NCBI GenBank assembly: GCA_030248225.1
Contig: JASANE010020473.1
Coordinates: forward strand, 1 to 64,000
Direction of reading: 5' to 3'
Source: Trileptium ribeirensis
Lineage: Eukaryota; Nematoda; Enoplea; Enoplida; Thoracostomopsidae
Length of the DNA: 64,000 nt
Shown here: positions 1-8,110 of the stretch, in pieces
How the letters are laid out: the number at the start of each line of letters is the position of its first letter
Position numbering within the stretch: the stretch's first letter is position 1
The notes under the pieces: model-generated
Seen by the model: the letters and a program-made list of their open reading frames with translations, nothing else
Database searches by the model: none
Told to the model about the DNA's origin: nothing
Position numbers and translations under genes: made by a program

Positions 1-1
1 T

Positions 2-1384
2 ATTAGTAATAAAGATGAAGTAGCTGAGTTAAGCGAGGTTAGTGAGAATGAAAAGGTTAATGAAGTTGATGCCCAGATCGGGACAGATTTTGAGGTTCCA
101 GATACAGAAGATGATGATAATAATGGCAATATCGAATCAGATAGTGAAAATGAGGACGAGCAAGAAGTATGGTTATATTGGCAAGATCCCTATAGAGCCT
201 GTTACCGTAGGCAGAATACGCCGCCGCCACATGAGTGGGAATCGACAGGTAAATGGGAATGCCAACGACCAAGTAAGGAATGTAGTCAAGCCAGTGAGGC
301 TGAGCTAATAGTTGAAGACAGTATAAATGAGGAATTGAGTCAGAGTGAAGAATTGCTAATAAGCGAGGAATCTAGCGAGGATGAAGAGTGTGATCAAGAA
401 ATTGCTAAGATTATGGAGCATAATGCAGATTTAGTACAAGTGGAGGATCCTATCGAAGGAGTGCCAAGTATGCCTCTGGGTAACTTAGGTGAATCCAATA
501 ATGAAGAAGCAAGGGATGTGGAGTCGGGTGACGATCCGAATCCGCTGAACTTGTATTGTAGCTCCGAAATAGAGCCCTCTAGTCGGATATCTTCAGTGGA
601 ATTTAATACGACGCCCGACACGTTTTTGTTAGAGGAACCCGAAGTTGTAGATGATAATAATAGTAATAATAATATGGACTTTAATTGGACACAAGAGACT
701 TTGTTGGAATATGTGAATGAGGAGAGAACGACACGATTACGTGAATTGGACGAACGCTTGCATAAGCTATTTCGTATGGACTTTGATAATAATGTACCTA
801 TTGAGCTTGGAACCTTGAGAGTGACGACAAAAGAGGAACGCAACATACTGTTAGGACCGGACGACATGTTCACCATTCCCAGTGAGAAAGTGAGAACGAT
901 GAAGTACCGTTATCCACGAATCGAATTTACCCCATTTCAACCTAATCCAGGAGACCGAGACGAAAGACGAATGGAAAATGCAGAGTTTACAGTACCCGAC
1001 AAATGCTTAGGCCTCGAGTGGCATTGTTTACCGCAACCAAGAATACTTTTCTACCGACGTACCCTCATCGTAATAGAACAACTGAATAATCTAGCTCGAT
1101 TGTTTGAGATACGTTCGGATGCCTGTAGCCAGCCCGAACTTAAAAGGGATGCAACTGTTTTAGCTCATTTATTAGGTATAGTTTCACCAATCGAACACAG
1201 AACTTCAGGAATTTACGTGAGTATTGTAGCTCTAGCCTCCTTGGAACTTCTTTTAGAGTTGGTGGGTAAATGCGTGAACGGCCGCACGCTCCGCCAAGTC
1301 ATAGGGGAAACCTATAAGGCTGAGTTAAGTTATCGACCCCCTTGTCTGAAATGTGGAATCATCTTGATCTCTCTAAGCCCTTAA
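2..1384 (+). CDS. Gag-like acidic ORF of the retroelement, partial at left edge
   Basis: The frame is open from the first bases of the window, so this is the C-terminal part of a longer protein (at least 460 codons here). The first roughly 230 residues are extremely rich in Glu, Asp, Ser and Asn and look disordered. From about nucleotide 700 the protein becomes ordered and mixed in composition, with an amphipathic segment around LDERLHKLFRMDF. I see no CCHC knuckle or other catalytic motif. By position (before envelope and protease) it is the best candidate for Gag or a Gag-linked protein, but it is not recognised by motif. The frame ends at a stop just after a run of five C (1,336-1,340), and the protein evidently continues in the next frame. 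Confidence 0.5.
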   Translation: MSNKDEVAELSEVSENEKVNEVDAQIGTDFEVPDTEDDDNNGNIESDSENEDEQEVWLYWQDPYRACYRRQNTPPPHEWESTGKWECQRPSKECSQASEAELIVEDSINEELSQSEELLISEESSEDEECDQEIAKIMEHNADLVQVEDPIEGVPSMPLGNLGESNNEEARDVESGDDPNPLNLYCSSEIEPSSRISSVEFNTTPDTFLLEEPEVVDDNNSNNNMDFNWTQETLLEYVNEERTTRLRELDERLHKLFRMDFDNNVPIELGTLRVTTKEERNILLGPDDMFTIPSEKVRTMKYRYPRIEFTPFQPNPGDRDERRMENAEFTVPDKCLGLEWHCLPQPRILFYRRTLIVIEQLNNLARLFEIRSDACSQPELKRDATVLAHLLGIVSPIEHRTSGIYVSIVALASLELLLELVGKCVNGRTLRQVIGETYKAELSYRPPCLKCGIILISLSP

Positions 1385-1806
1385 CTCTTCCCGAGAGCGA
1401 ATGCTATTTTGACGGATATTATGGAAGATGGAGTTACACAGGAACCTTATTCACCAGTTGTGCCTTTATCAATTTAGATGGAACCGTTTGGCCTCGTTGG
1501 TCATACGGTATAGGATTAGGAACACAGTCAGCCAGAGTAAGCTACCGCAGTAGCAACTTAGAATTCCACGAGCTAATCAAACAAGCTGCTTATCTGCTAG
1601 ATATTATTATTGTTCGCAACCAAGGTACCCAAGGTATCCCAGTAAACGAGTTGGTACAGCATATAACGGAACATACAACGATTGAGAATGACTCTCATCG
1701 CCGAGACCGCCAGAAACTAATAAAGGCCCAGTTACAACTACTAAGACATCCAGTAGCCTCGCTAACGTGCGAATCTCCAATACGAAGCACCTCGATCAGG
1801 AATTAG
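1342..1806 (+). CDS. Continuation of the Gag-like ORF after a frameshift
   Basis: This frame overlaps the end of the preceding ORF and is shifted by -1 relative to it. The switch point is the C5 run near 1,336. It encodes about 155 residues with a Trp/Tyr/Gly-rich stretch (DGYYGRWSYTG, WPRWSYGIGLG) and then a helical Gln/Leu-rich part (HRRDRQKLIKAQLQLL). A second -1 shift near 1,790 leads to a further acidic tail that stops at 1,938-1,940. No known domain is recognised. It probably represents the C-terminal half of the same Gag-like product; whether the shifts are mutations, sequencing errors or programmed cannot be told from one copy. Confidence 0.45.
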   Translation: MSEMWNHLDLSKPLTLPESECYFDGYYGRWSYTGTLFTSCAFINLDGTVWPRWSYGIGLGTQSARVSYRSSNLEFHELIKQAAYLLDIIIVRNQGTQGIPVNELVQHITEHTTIENDSHRRDRQKLIKAQLQLLRHPVASLTCESPIRSTSIRN

Positions 1807-1921
1807 CTGATGCTATGGAGTCATATCTAGATGAAACGGACACCGACCCTGAAACGGATAACAATCCGATTAAAGGAGAGATAAGTCATCCCTGTCGAGA
1901 GGAAGTAGAGTTAGAACAAGT

Positions 1922-2562
1922 CCCCGAGGAAATCCATTAGTTGGATACAGGACTAGTACCGTAGTCAATGGTATTTGTGGAGTTCTCTTAGTTTTGTGGT
2001 TGGCATTGATTTCTACCACTCACGGAATTTCGACGCCGATGAGCGAGAAAATATCTCGTCTAGGAGTAGTAGTTAATTCTCAAGTAGGAGTTGTAGTTGA
2101 ACCTCAAGGACTAATGATCACGTCAGATCAACTTACATATTTGCCAGTAGTTTTACAGCTAACATTAAGACATTGGAGACCAGATATGAGAGCTCCCTCA
2201 GATGAAGTTACCCCTTGCCTACTATATAACGCGGATGGCTCGTGCTCATCCGATTGTTGCTACTGGAGCAATTGCACAACTGTCCCGCAGTTATATTGGC
2301 ATTGATTTCTACCACTCACGGAATTTCAACGCCGATGAGCGAGAAAATATCTCGTCTAGGAGTAGTAGTTAATTCTCAAGTAGGAGTTGTAGTTGAACCT
2401 CAAGGACTAATGATCATGTCAGATCAACTTACATATTTGCCAGTAGTTTTACAGCTAACATTAAGACATTGGAGACCAGATATGAGAGCTCCCTCAGATG
2501 AAGTTACCCCTTGCCTACTATATAACGCGGATGGCTCGTGCTCATCCGATTGTTGCTACTGA
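1922..2562 (+). pseudogene. env: Envelope N-terminal region with signal peptide, duplicated and interrupted
   Basis: An open frame from about 1,922 contains a strongly hydrophobic segment (ICGVLLVLWLALISTTHG) typical of a signal peptide, followed by the start of an extracellular domain with a Cys-rich end (CSSDCCYWSNC). A 296 bp stretch is duplicated in tandem. Because 296 is not a multiple of three, the first copy runs into a stop after CTTVPQLYWH, while the second copy is in frame with the rest of envelope but carries TGA at 2,560-2,562 where the first copy has TGG. The envelope gene of this copy is therefore broken at its N-terminus. No ATG start is obvious; a spliced envelope mRNA is possible. 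Confidence 0.7.
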
Positions 2563-2592
2563 AGCAATTGCACAACTGTCCCGCAGTTATAT
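2001..2592 (+). repeat. 296 bp tandem duplication inside env
   Basis: Copy 1 (2,001-2,296) and copy 2 (2,297-2,592) differ at only three positions that I can see: a G/A in the ATTTCGACG/ATTTCAACG context, a C/T in ATCACG/ATCATG, and a G/A that creates the TGA stop. Near identity means a recent duplication or an assembly artefact. Confidence 0.9.
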
Positions 2593-2598
2593 AAAACC

Positions 2599-4314
2599 AT
2601 GAGAGAATTAGGAACAGAGTTAAGTGGAACCTATAATGGAGTCCTAGATATTAGTTATTATTCAAACCTTATGCGCTCATTCTGTGACAACAACCTACAT
2701 TTTTGTCATAGCGACCCCAAACGAAGTAAGCGTTTCGTTACGCTCATTGCAGCTGCCACTGGAGCAGTGTCAGGATTTTTAGGAATGGGAATGTCCATCT
2801 CCAATGGCATTCACATACACAATATGGGAAATCAGATGCACGCTATAAGAACGTATATGAGGGATACTTTAGAAGCAACCCTACGTAACACGAAGGAGAT
2901 TAAGAAGTTGACCCAAGCTAACGAAGAATTATATGCATTCCTACACCATAGTATGCAGGAAGTAGTAGATATGGTAGAACAGGTTAGATGCTCACAACAT
3001 AGGGCAGTAATGCAAGTGAACCAGATGTTGCTTACCCATACAGTTCGAGCTAACATTCAATCGTCCGTCCAAGCTATAATGCAGTCTATGTTGAGTGGAG
3101 AATTAACGCCGACCGTAGTAGATGCCCTAATGTTAAGACGATTATTTGAAATGGATCCAAGAATTTCCCAGTCGATTTTAGCCCGTGAACCTAATTTAGC
3201 ATACCAGTTTGGACGAGTTTTACCAGTTAACGTAGATTTGAATACTTTTCGATTTGGATTTCTTTTGCAGTTACCCTTACCCACTACGAATGATGTAAGA
3301 CCGTATTTTCGTATATATAACACTGGCTGGAATGTACCCGCTACCAGAACGCATGTAAAATTACCGCTACCAGAATACGCAGCATGCGTATCTTCATCGC
3401 GCGTTGAAGTATTGAACTTAGCCGCTTGTAAACGCCGTCCAGGCATTGCATTTTGCGAACCGCACGCGCTTGTAACCGATCAACGCATACATTGCCTTGA
3501 TTGGATTATCTCGGGTGACCTCGTCTCTGAGTACACGAAATCAAAATGTCAAAACCGTTCCTTAATCGGACCACTTGACAATGGTACCGATGTCTACACG
3601 ACTATGCAAGGAGTCTTGCTCCGAACTTCGGAGGAGAAACTCGTGATCACCGACAAACGACATTTCGCACACATTACACAAGGACAAAGTAGAATAGTAC
3701 CTGACCATGGAGTCGTTTGGATGCCACATGGTAATTACACACAGTTGATTGTAGAATCACTTATGCTAACGAGCATGTTACAACCTGAGGAATTAATGGT
3801 TAGAGTTGGCCCTAACATTTCCATGGACCAGTTGTCTAATACCAAGCTAAAGCCCCTTACATGGAGTTCTTTAGAAAATGCTAAAGCAATCAACCTACAA
3901 GTAGCCCAAATAGCGAAGGACCAGTTACATAAAGTTATAGCCCTTCCCGCACTTGAGTATACTGGACTCTCCCCATACGCAATAATTACTATCGTAATAG
4001 GCATCATTGTACTAGGATATGGCCTCTATAAGTGTAAATTACCTTTTCGATGTCCCCATTGTTTACCCAGATGGTTCCCTGGAAGAAACCGAGTGGATAA
4101 CCGCCCGATTGAATTAACATCGACCACCCAATGGATGATGACTTCACCTGAAGCATCTACCACTTCTTATGCCGACGAAGCACAGGTTATGACATCGCTA
4201 CAGAAAGCTGAAAGTACGTTCTCCTTACCGTCTCCCGATAGAACTCGTAGGACTAGTAGAACCCCGCGTCGTTATACTCGGAAACGGCCTACCCCAAGTG
4301 CCCCTTCTTTCTGA
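2599..4314 (+). CDS. env: Envelope fusion glycoprotein (class I, F-like), main part
   Basis: This frame encodes the membrane-fusion glycoprotein of the element. Visible features in order: a furin-type cleavage site RSKR at residues 42-45; immediately after it a hydrophobic fusion-peptide-like segment rich in Ala/Gly; a long heptad-like helical region (residues about 70-150); a Cys-containing ectodomain (AACVSS, AACKRR, AFCEP, HCLDW) with N-glycosylation sequons such as NRS, NGT, NYT and NIS; a transmembrane helix at about residues 460-477 (AIITIVIGIIVLGYGLY); and a short basic, Ser/Thr-rich tail beginning with clustered cysteines. The layout resembles the F-like envelope of insect errantiviruses and baculoviruses; that family assignment is inference. 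It lies directly upstream of protease and overlaps it by 17 nt, the reverse of the usual retroviral pol-env order. The true N-terminus is upstream and broken. Confidence 0.8.
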   Translation: MRELGTELSGTYNGVLDISYYSNLMRSFCDNNLHFCHSDPKRSKRFVTLIAAATGAVSGFLGMGMSISNGIHIHNMGNQMHAIRTYMRDTLEATLRNTKEIKKLTQANEELYAFLHHSMQEVVDMVEQVRCSQHRAVMQVNQMLLTHTVRANIQSSVQAIMQSMLSGELTPTVVDALMLRRLFEMDPRISQSILAREPNLAYQFGRVLPVNVDLNTFRFGFLLQLPLPTTNDVRPYFRIYNTGWNVPATRTHVKLPLPEYAACVSSSRVEVLNLAACKRRPGIAFCEPHALVTDQRIHCLDWIISGDLVSEYTKSKCQNRSLIGPLDNGTDVYTTMQGVLLRTSEEKLVITDKRHFAHITQGQSRIVPDHGVVWMPHGNYTQLIVESLMLTSMLQPEELMVRVGPNISMDQLSNTKLKPLTWSSLENAKAINLQVAQIAKDQLHKVIALPALEYTGLSPYAIITIVIGIIVLGYGLYKCKLPFRCPHCLPRWFPGRNRVDNRPIELTSTTQWMMTSPEASTTSYADEAQVMTSLQKAESTFSLPSPDRTRRTSRTPRRYTRKRPTPSAPSF

Positions 4315-4996
4315 CGAAGGCATGGTATTTGTCGATGATGGGGAGTTATTCGCTAACCCCATCCGTCGACTACGTATCAGATCTCGCACTGGTGTCGTAA
4401 CCAAACGAGTCAACTCTATTAAAGCTAATAACACCCCATTGATTATCAACACCACTATTTTAGGAACACCTGTGAATACTCTTATTGATACCGGAGCAGA
4501 CGTCTCCATTTTATGTCAGGCTACTGCAGCCCGACTAGGCTTAGTACCCCGCGAATCTACCAATACGAGAATAGTTTCCGCAACGCAACAAGAACTCTCC
4601 ATAAGTGGTGTAGTGAAAGTACCTATAACTATAGGGACCCTTACGGTTCCCTGTGAATTTCAGGTCACTAATGACACCCCCCACGAATGTATTTTAGGAA
4701 CTGATTTTATGGCCTTCTTACCACAAGTTGCCATAAATTTTAAAGACCGTTGTCTAGATCTATCCAATGGTTCGGAGAAATGCTCTGTGCCTTTTGCCGA
4801 CCAAGCAGATTATCATCCACCCGTGATCAATGTCGTAAGTCGACAATACGTACAAGTTCCCCCTAACACTGAGCTATTTATTAACGCAATACCTGAAATT
4901 GCACAAACTCCTATAGGACAAGCACTGTTTGTACCAGACCCATCAATATTAGATTTCGCAATCGCTCACGCTCTGGTTCTAACCGGACAGCATTAA
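4298..4996 (+). CDS. pol: Retroviral-type aspartic protease
   Basis: The 232-residue frame contains the active-site motif IDTGADVSIL (catalytic Asp near residue 64) and the downstream ILGTDF motif typical of retropepsins. It would dimerise and cleave the element's polyproteins. It starts (GTG context, probably part of a longer frame) inside the end of env, in the +1 frame relative to it. It ends at TAA 4,994-4,996, while the RT frame lies at -1. The switch point is a short C run at 4,983-4,984 (AACCGG), so the stop is probably due to a one-base loss rather than a real C-terminus. Typical Ty3 protease position, immediately before RT. Confidence 0.9.
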   Translation: MPLLSDEGMVFVDDGELFANPIRRLRIRSRTGVVTKRVNSIKANNTPLIINTTILGTPVNTLIDTGADVSILCQATAARLGLVPRESTNTRIVSATQQELSISGVVKVPITIGTLTVPCEFQVTNDTPHECILGTDFMAFLPQVAINFKDRCLDLSNGSEKCSVPFADQADYHPPVINVVSRQYVQVPPNTELFINAIPEIAQTPIGQALFVPDPSILDFAIAHALVLTGQH

Positions 4997-5010
4997 TCCC
5001 CGTAGCTGTT

Positions 5011-6963
5011 ATGAATTTTGGAAATCTCCCTACCGCAATTCATGCAGGACAGACAATAGGACACATCGAAATCCTCGACGACTCTGCCGTTGAGCTCTTG
5101 TACGAGCAAAATAATCTTCTACTAAATTTAGGACCGCCCAAAGGGGTTAAGCAATGTAATAAGTTGGGACTAACTACCGATAACGTCGTACAAGTTATTA
5201 ATGAACAAAAGAAAGCGATCGACACCGAACGTTCGATCCAAATCCTTAGTGAGATTAATTTCTCCAATACTTCTATGACTCCTTTCCAGTTGAAACAACT
5301 CAAAACTGTAATTTCAAAAAATTCGGATGTCTTTAGTACCCATCCATTTGATTTAGGCCGATGTGGCATACATCAGCACAAAATTAATACTGGAAACGCT
5401 AAACCGATTAAACAAGTTCCGTATCGCCTTGCCCACTCTTTGAGAGAACCCCTTCGAGAAGAATTACATAACATGGTTGAAGCCGGATTAATAACACCCT
5501 CCGATTCCCCCTGGGGATCGCCCATAGTATACGTAACCAAGAGTGACGGAACATTACGCCTGTGTGTCGACTTTCGTAAGTTGAACCTAGTTGCCGAAAG
5601 AGATGTATACCCCTTACCCCGTATTGACGATATTCTAGGACGTCTCCGCGACACTAAATTTATGTCCAGTTTAGATTTGAACAAAGGATTTTGGCAACTT
5701 GAATTAGATCCCGAAACGAAGGAGAAGACCTCTTTCGTTACCGTTCATGGACAATACGAATATAATGTCCTCCCCTTTGGTCTAAACTCTTCCCCTGGAG
5801 CATTTCAAAGATGCATGTCAATAGTACTCAAAGGACTAGAATGGGAACGATGTTTGATATACATCGATGATATTTTGATATTTTCCCCTAGTTTCGATAG
5901 ACACCTAGTAGACTTGGTCACTGTATTGGACGGATTTCGAAAAGCTAATCTTAAGCTAAAGCCGTCAAAATGTCAATTTGGACAGAAACAACTCAAATAT
6001 TTAGGTCATATCATAAGCTCTGAAGGAGTAAGACCTGACCCTGAAAAGACCGTTGCAATAGATAATTACAAACGTCCTGAAACCCTGAAACAACTTCAAA
6101 GTTTCCTAGGTCTCGTTGGATATTGCCATAAATTTATACCCCAGTACTCAGATATTTGCGAACCCTTGAATGGCCTTCGCCGAAAAGACACCGAGTTCAA
6201 ATGGACACCCCAGTGTGAAGAGGCTTTTAACAAATTACGAAAAGCCCTAGTAGAGGAACCTCTGTTAATTTACCCAGATTTTACTAAGCCGTTTGTCTTA
6301 CAGACAGATGCCTCTGGTTATGCCTTAGGAGCTGTCTTATCCCAGAAAACCGATAAAGGAGTACAACCTATCGCGTATGCTAGTAAATCCCTAGTAGACT
6401 ATCAACGTAGGTACCCCGCTATTGAAGCCGAAGCTTTGGCCATACGTTGGGCCGCCCAGCACTTTAAACATTACCTATTAGGACATGAATTCCACGTAGA
6501 AACTGACCATAAGCCGCTTAAGGCTCTTTTTGATCGGACTCCGCGAAACTCGCGTTTGGCCCAATGGAGAAACGAATTATTAATGGAATTTGGTGGTTTT
6601 GATATCACCTACCGGCCTGGAAAGGCCAATGCAAACGCTGATGCTCTCTCGAGAGATCCACAACACGATATAGAAACCCCATTATCCTCAGATAATGAGG
6701 AAGAACAGGATGAAGAAGAAGAATACCGTAAAAGAGTGGCAATGTTGTCACGCAAGAATGGTTCAAAACGCAAGAGACAAGATGAAACCCCTGAACAGAG
6801 AGCAGCGAATGATAAGTTCGTCAAACGGACGCTTAAGAAATTGCAACAAATGATGCCTAATGCAGAAGTACCTAAAATGACCGAAGGATTACGTAGGAGA
6901 ATATTAGATACTTATGGCGAACACCCGAAACAGTTAGTAATCCCCAAGAATATGTCATTGTAG
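5011..6963 (+). CDS. pol: Reverse transcriptase and RNase H of Ty3/gypsy type
   Basis: A 650-residue frame with the complete Ty3-type RT and RNase H. RT blocks visible: CVDFRKLN, YPLPRID, SLDLNKGFWQ, VLPFGLNSSPGAFQR, and the catalytic YIDD box at residues 284-287, followed by KYLGHIIS and FLGLVGYCHKFIP. RNase H residues visible: D433 (TDAS), E474 (IEAEAL), D499 (ETDHK) and D544 (NADALSR). After RNase H comes a charged linker with an EEEQDEEEE run and a basic KRKRQ stretch. All catalytic residues are intact. The frame ends prematurely at a CCCC run near 6,944, after which the polyprotein continues at -1 (frame reading VGSGVIGSPDPS). Confidence 0.97.
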   Translation: MNFGNLPTAIHAGQTIGHIEILDDSAVELLYEQNNLLLNLGPPKGVKQCNKLGLTTDNVVQVINEQKKAIDTERSIQILSEINFSNTSMTPFQLKQLKTVISKNSDVFSTHPFDLGRCGIHQHKINTGNAKPIKQVPYRLAHSLREPLREELHNMVEAGLITPSDSPWGSPIVYVTKSDGTLRLCVDFRKLNLVAERDVYPLPRIDDILGRLRDTKFMSSLDLNKGFWQLELDPETKEKTSFVTVHGQYEYNVLPFGLNSSPGAFQRCMSIVLKGLEWERCLIYIDDILIFSPSFDRHLVDLVTVLDGFRKANLKLKPSKCQFGQKQLKYLGHIISSEGVRPDPEKTVAIDNYKRPETLKQLQSFLGLVGYCHKFIPQYSDICEPLNGLRRKDTEFKWTPQCEEAFNKLRKALVEEPLLIYPDFTKPFVLQTDASGYALGAVLSQKTDKGVQPIAYASKSLVDYQRRYPAIEAEALAIRWAAQHFKHYLLGHEFHVETDHKPLKALFDRTPRNSRLAQWRNELLMEFGGFDITYRPGKANANADALSRDPQHDIETPLSSDNEEEQDEEEEYRKRVAMLSRKNGSKRKRQDETPEQRAANDKFVKRTLKKLQQMMPNAEVPKMTEGLRRRILDTYGEHPKQLVIPKNMSL

Positions 6964-7126
6964 GCTCAGGAGTTATAGGAAGCCCTGACCCAAGTCCTAG
7001 CGACCAAAACCGTGGTCCTTCAAGTGCACCCGATCCACCTCAGGAGAATTCCCCTCCTCCGATAAACCGACCCCGAACAATAGCTGAGAAAGAAACTTTC
7101 GATGCTTTAATTAAAGTGAAACCCCT

Positions 7127-7330
7127 ATGGTCCTATTAAGACCCGAACAAGTGAAAGACACTGGAGAAGGTTTATACTTACCACACTTTAGCCAAGAACC
7201 AGATAAGAACTTAGTAACAATTATTCCTCGATTACAACAACAAGACGACAAGTTTGGTCCTATTCGAACATATTTACAGAAAGGAACTCTTCCTGAAGAA
7301 CCTAAAGATGCTGTCGCACTAAAATTATAA
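7127..7330 (+). CDS. pol: Linker between RNase H and integrase, fragment
   Basis: This short frame (LLRPEQVKDTG through KDAVALKL) is the segment just before the integrase zinc domain. It is reached by a further -1 shift at the CCCC run near 7,122 and closes with TAA at 7,328-7,330, after which the same frame continues into the integrase. The stop is one transition from CAA. It has no recognised motif of its own; comparable linkers precede the HHCC domain in Ty3 elements. Confidence 0.6.
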   Translation: MVLLRPEQVKDTGEGLYLPHFSQEPDKNLVTIIPRLQQQDDKFGPIRTYLQKGTLPEEPKDAVALKL

Positions 7331-7366
7331 TCACATCACTATCGTATCTGCCCTACAACACAAATC

Positions 7367-7891
7367 TTGTACTTGCACCCAATCTTACCAAATGACCATC
7401 GCCCTAAACTTTGTGTTCCTCGTCGACCTATTCCCCATATCTTGAAGCATGAGCACGATACCCTATTTGGAGGCCACCCAGGCCGCGATAGATTTATGGG
7501 TAAACTGAAACAATTTTATTATTGGGAAAATATGAGTAAACATGTTGAAGATTATGTGAAGAGATGCGTAACCTGCCAAAAGTCTCGTAACTTACCTCAG
7601 AATGTCCGAGCTGCCCTAGGCGACCTACCTCAAGCCAGCGCCCCTATGCATCGGATGTACGTTGACATCCTTGATATTCGTGTTGAATCCCGTACTGGAA
7701 ATAAGTACGTACTTGCTTTCATTGATCAATTTACGAAGTTTGTTATTGCCGTCGCCATCCCTAACCAAACAGCTCGCACTGTAGCCCAAGTATTTATCAA
7801 AGAAGTTGTATGCCGACATTGCACCTGCCGAATTAGTATCCGATCAAGGTCGATGTTTCATTTCCGACCTCATGCAAGCCCTATGTGCTGA
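7367..7891 (+). CDS. pol: Integrase N-terminal zinc domain and first part of the catalytic core
   Basis: The H2C2 zinc-binding domain is complete: His around residue 28-30, GGH at residue 37, then C67 and C70 (CVTCQ). It is followed by the start of the DDE core (MYVDILDI with the first catalytic Asp, then LAFIDQFTKFV). The frame is displaced near 7,810-7,825, in the middle of the core, so the final residues (CRHCTCRIS onward) are out of frame. The protein joins cDNA to target DNA in the nucleus. Confidence 0.9.
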   Translation: MYLHPILPNDHRPKLCVPRRPIPHILKHEHDTLFGGHPGRDRFMGKLKQFYYWENMSKHVEDYVKRCVTCQKSRNLPQNVRAALGDLPQASAPMHRMYVDILDIRVESRTGNKYVLAFIDQFTKFVIAVAIPNQTARTVAQVFIKEVVCRHCTCRISIRSRSMFHFRPHASPMC

Positions 7892-8042
7892 ATTACGTAC
7901 CTTCAAGCGTGAAACGCTTAGTTATAATCCGAAAGCCAATGGCGAAATAGAAAGATTTAATCGCAGCCTACTTTTCTTGTTACGAGCAGCCCTACCGTCT
8001 GATGATCATACAACTTGGATGAACTGTTACCCTATTGTATAA
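7806..8042 (+). CDS. pol: Integrase catalytic core, second half (shifted frame)
   Basis: This frame continues the core with the second catalytic Asp in VSDQGRCF (Gln in place of the more common Asn after Asp) and the catalytic Glu region NPKANGEIERFNR. It closes at 8,040-8,042 after another C-run (ACCCTA near 8,032), beyond which the expected continuation (NSSVHTTTRYPPFLLMYG) is found at -1. Two shifts and a stop at 8,108-8,110 show that this copy cannot make integrase as it stands. Confidence 0.85.
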   Translation: MYADIAPAELVSDQGRCFISDLMQALCAELRTFKRETLSYNPKANGEIERFNRSLLFLLRAALPSDDHTTWMNCYPIV

Positions 8043-8110
8043 TGCCTTATAATTCGTCTGTGCATACAACTACCCGATACCCTCCGTTTCTGTTGATGTA
8101 CGGATATTAG

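Noticed and set aside
394..876. 160-codon antisense frame opposite the Gag-like ORF
   Set aside because: Ser/Leu-rich mirror of the acidic ORF; no domain-like pattern.
3057..3446. 129-codon antisense frame inside env
   Set aside because: Shadow of the env reading frame.
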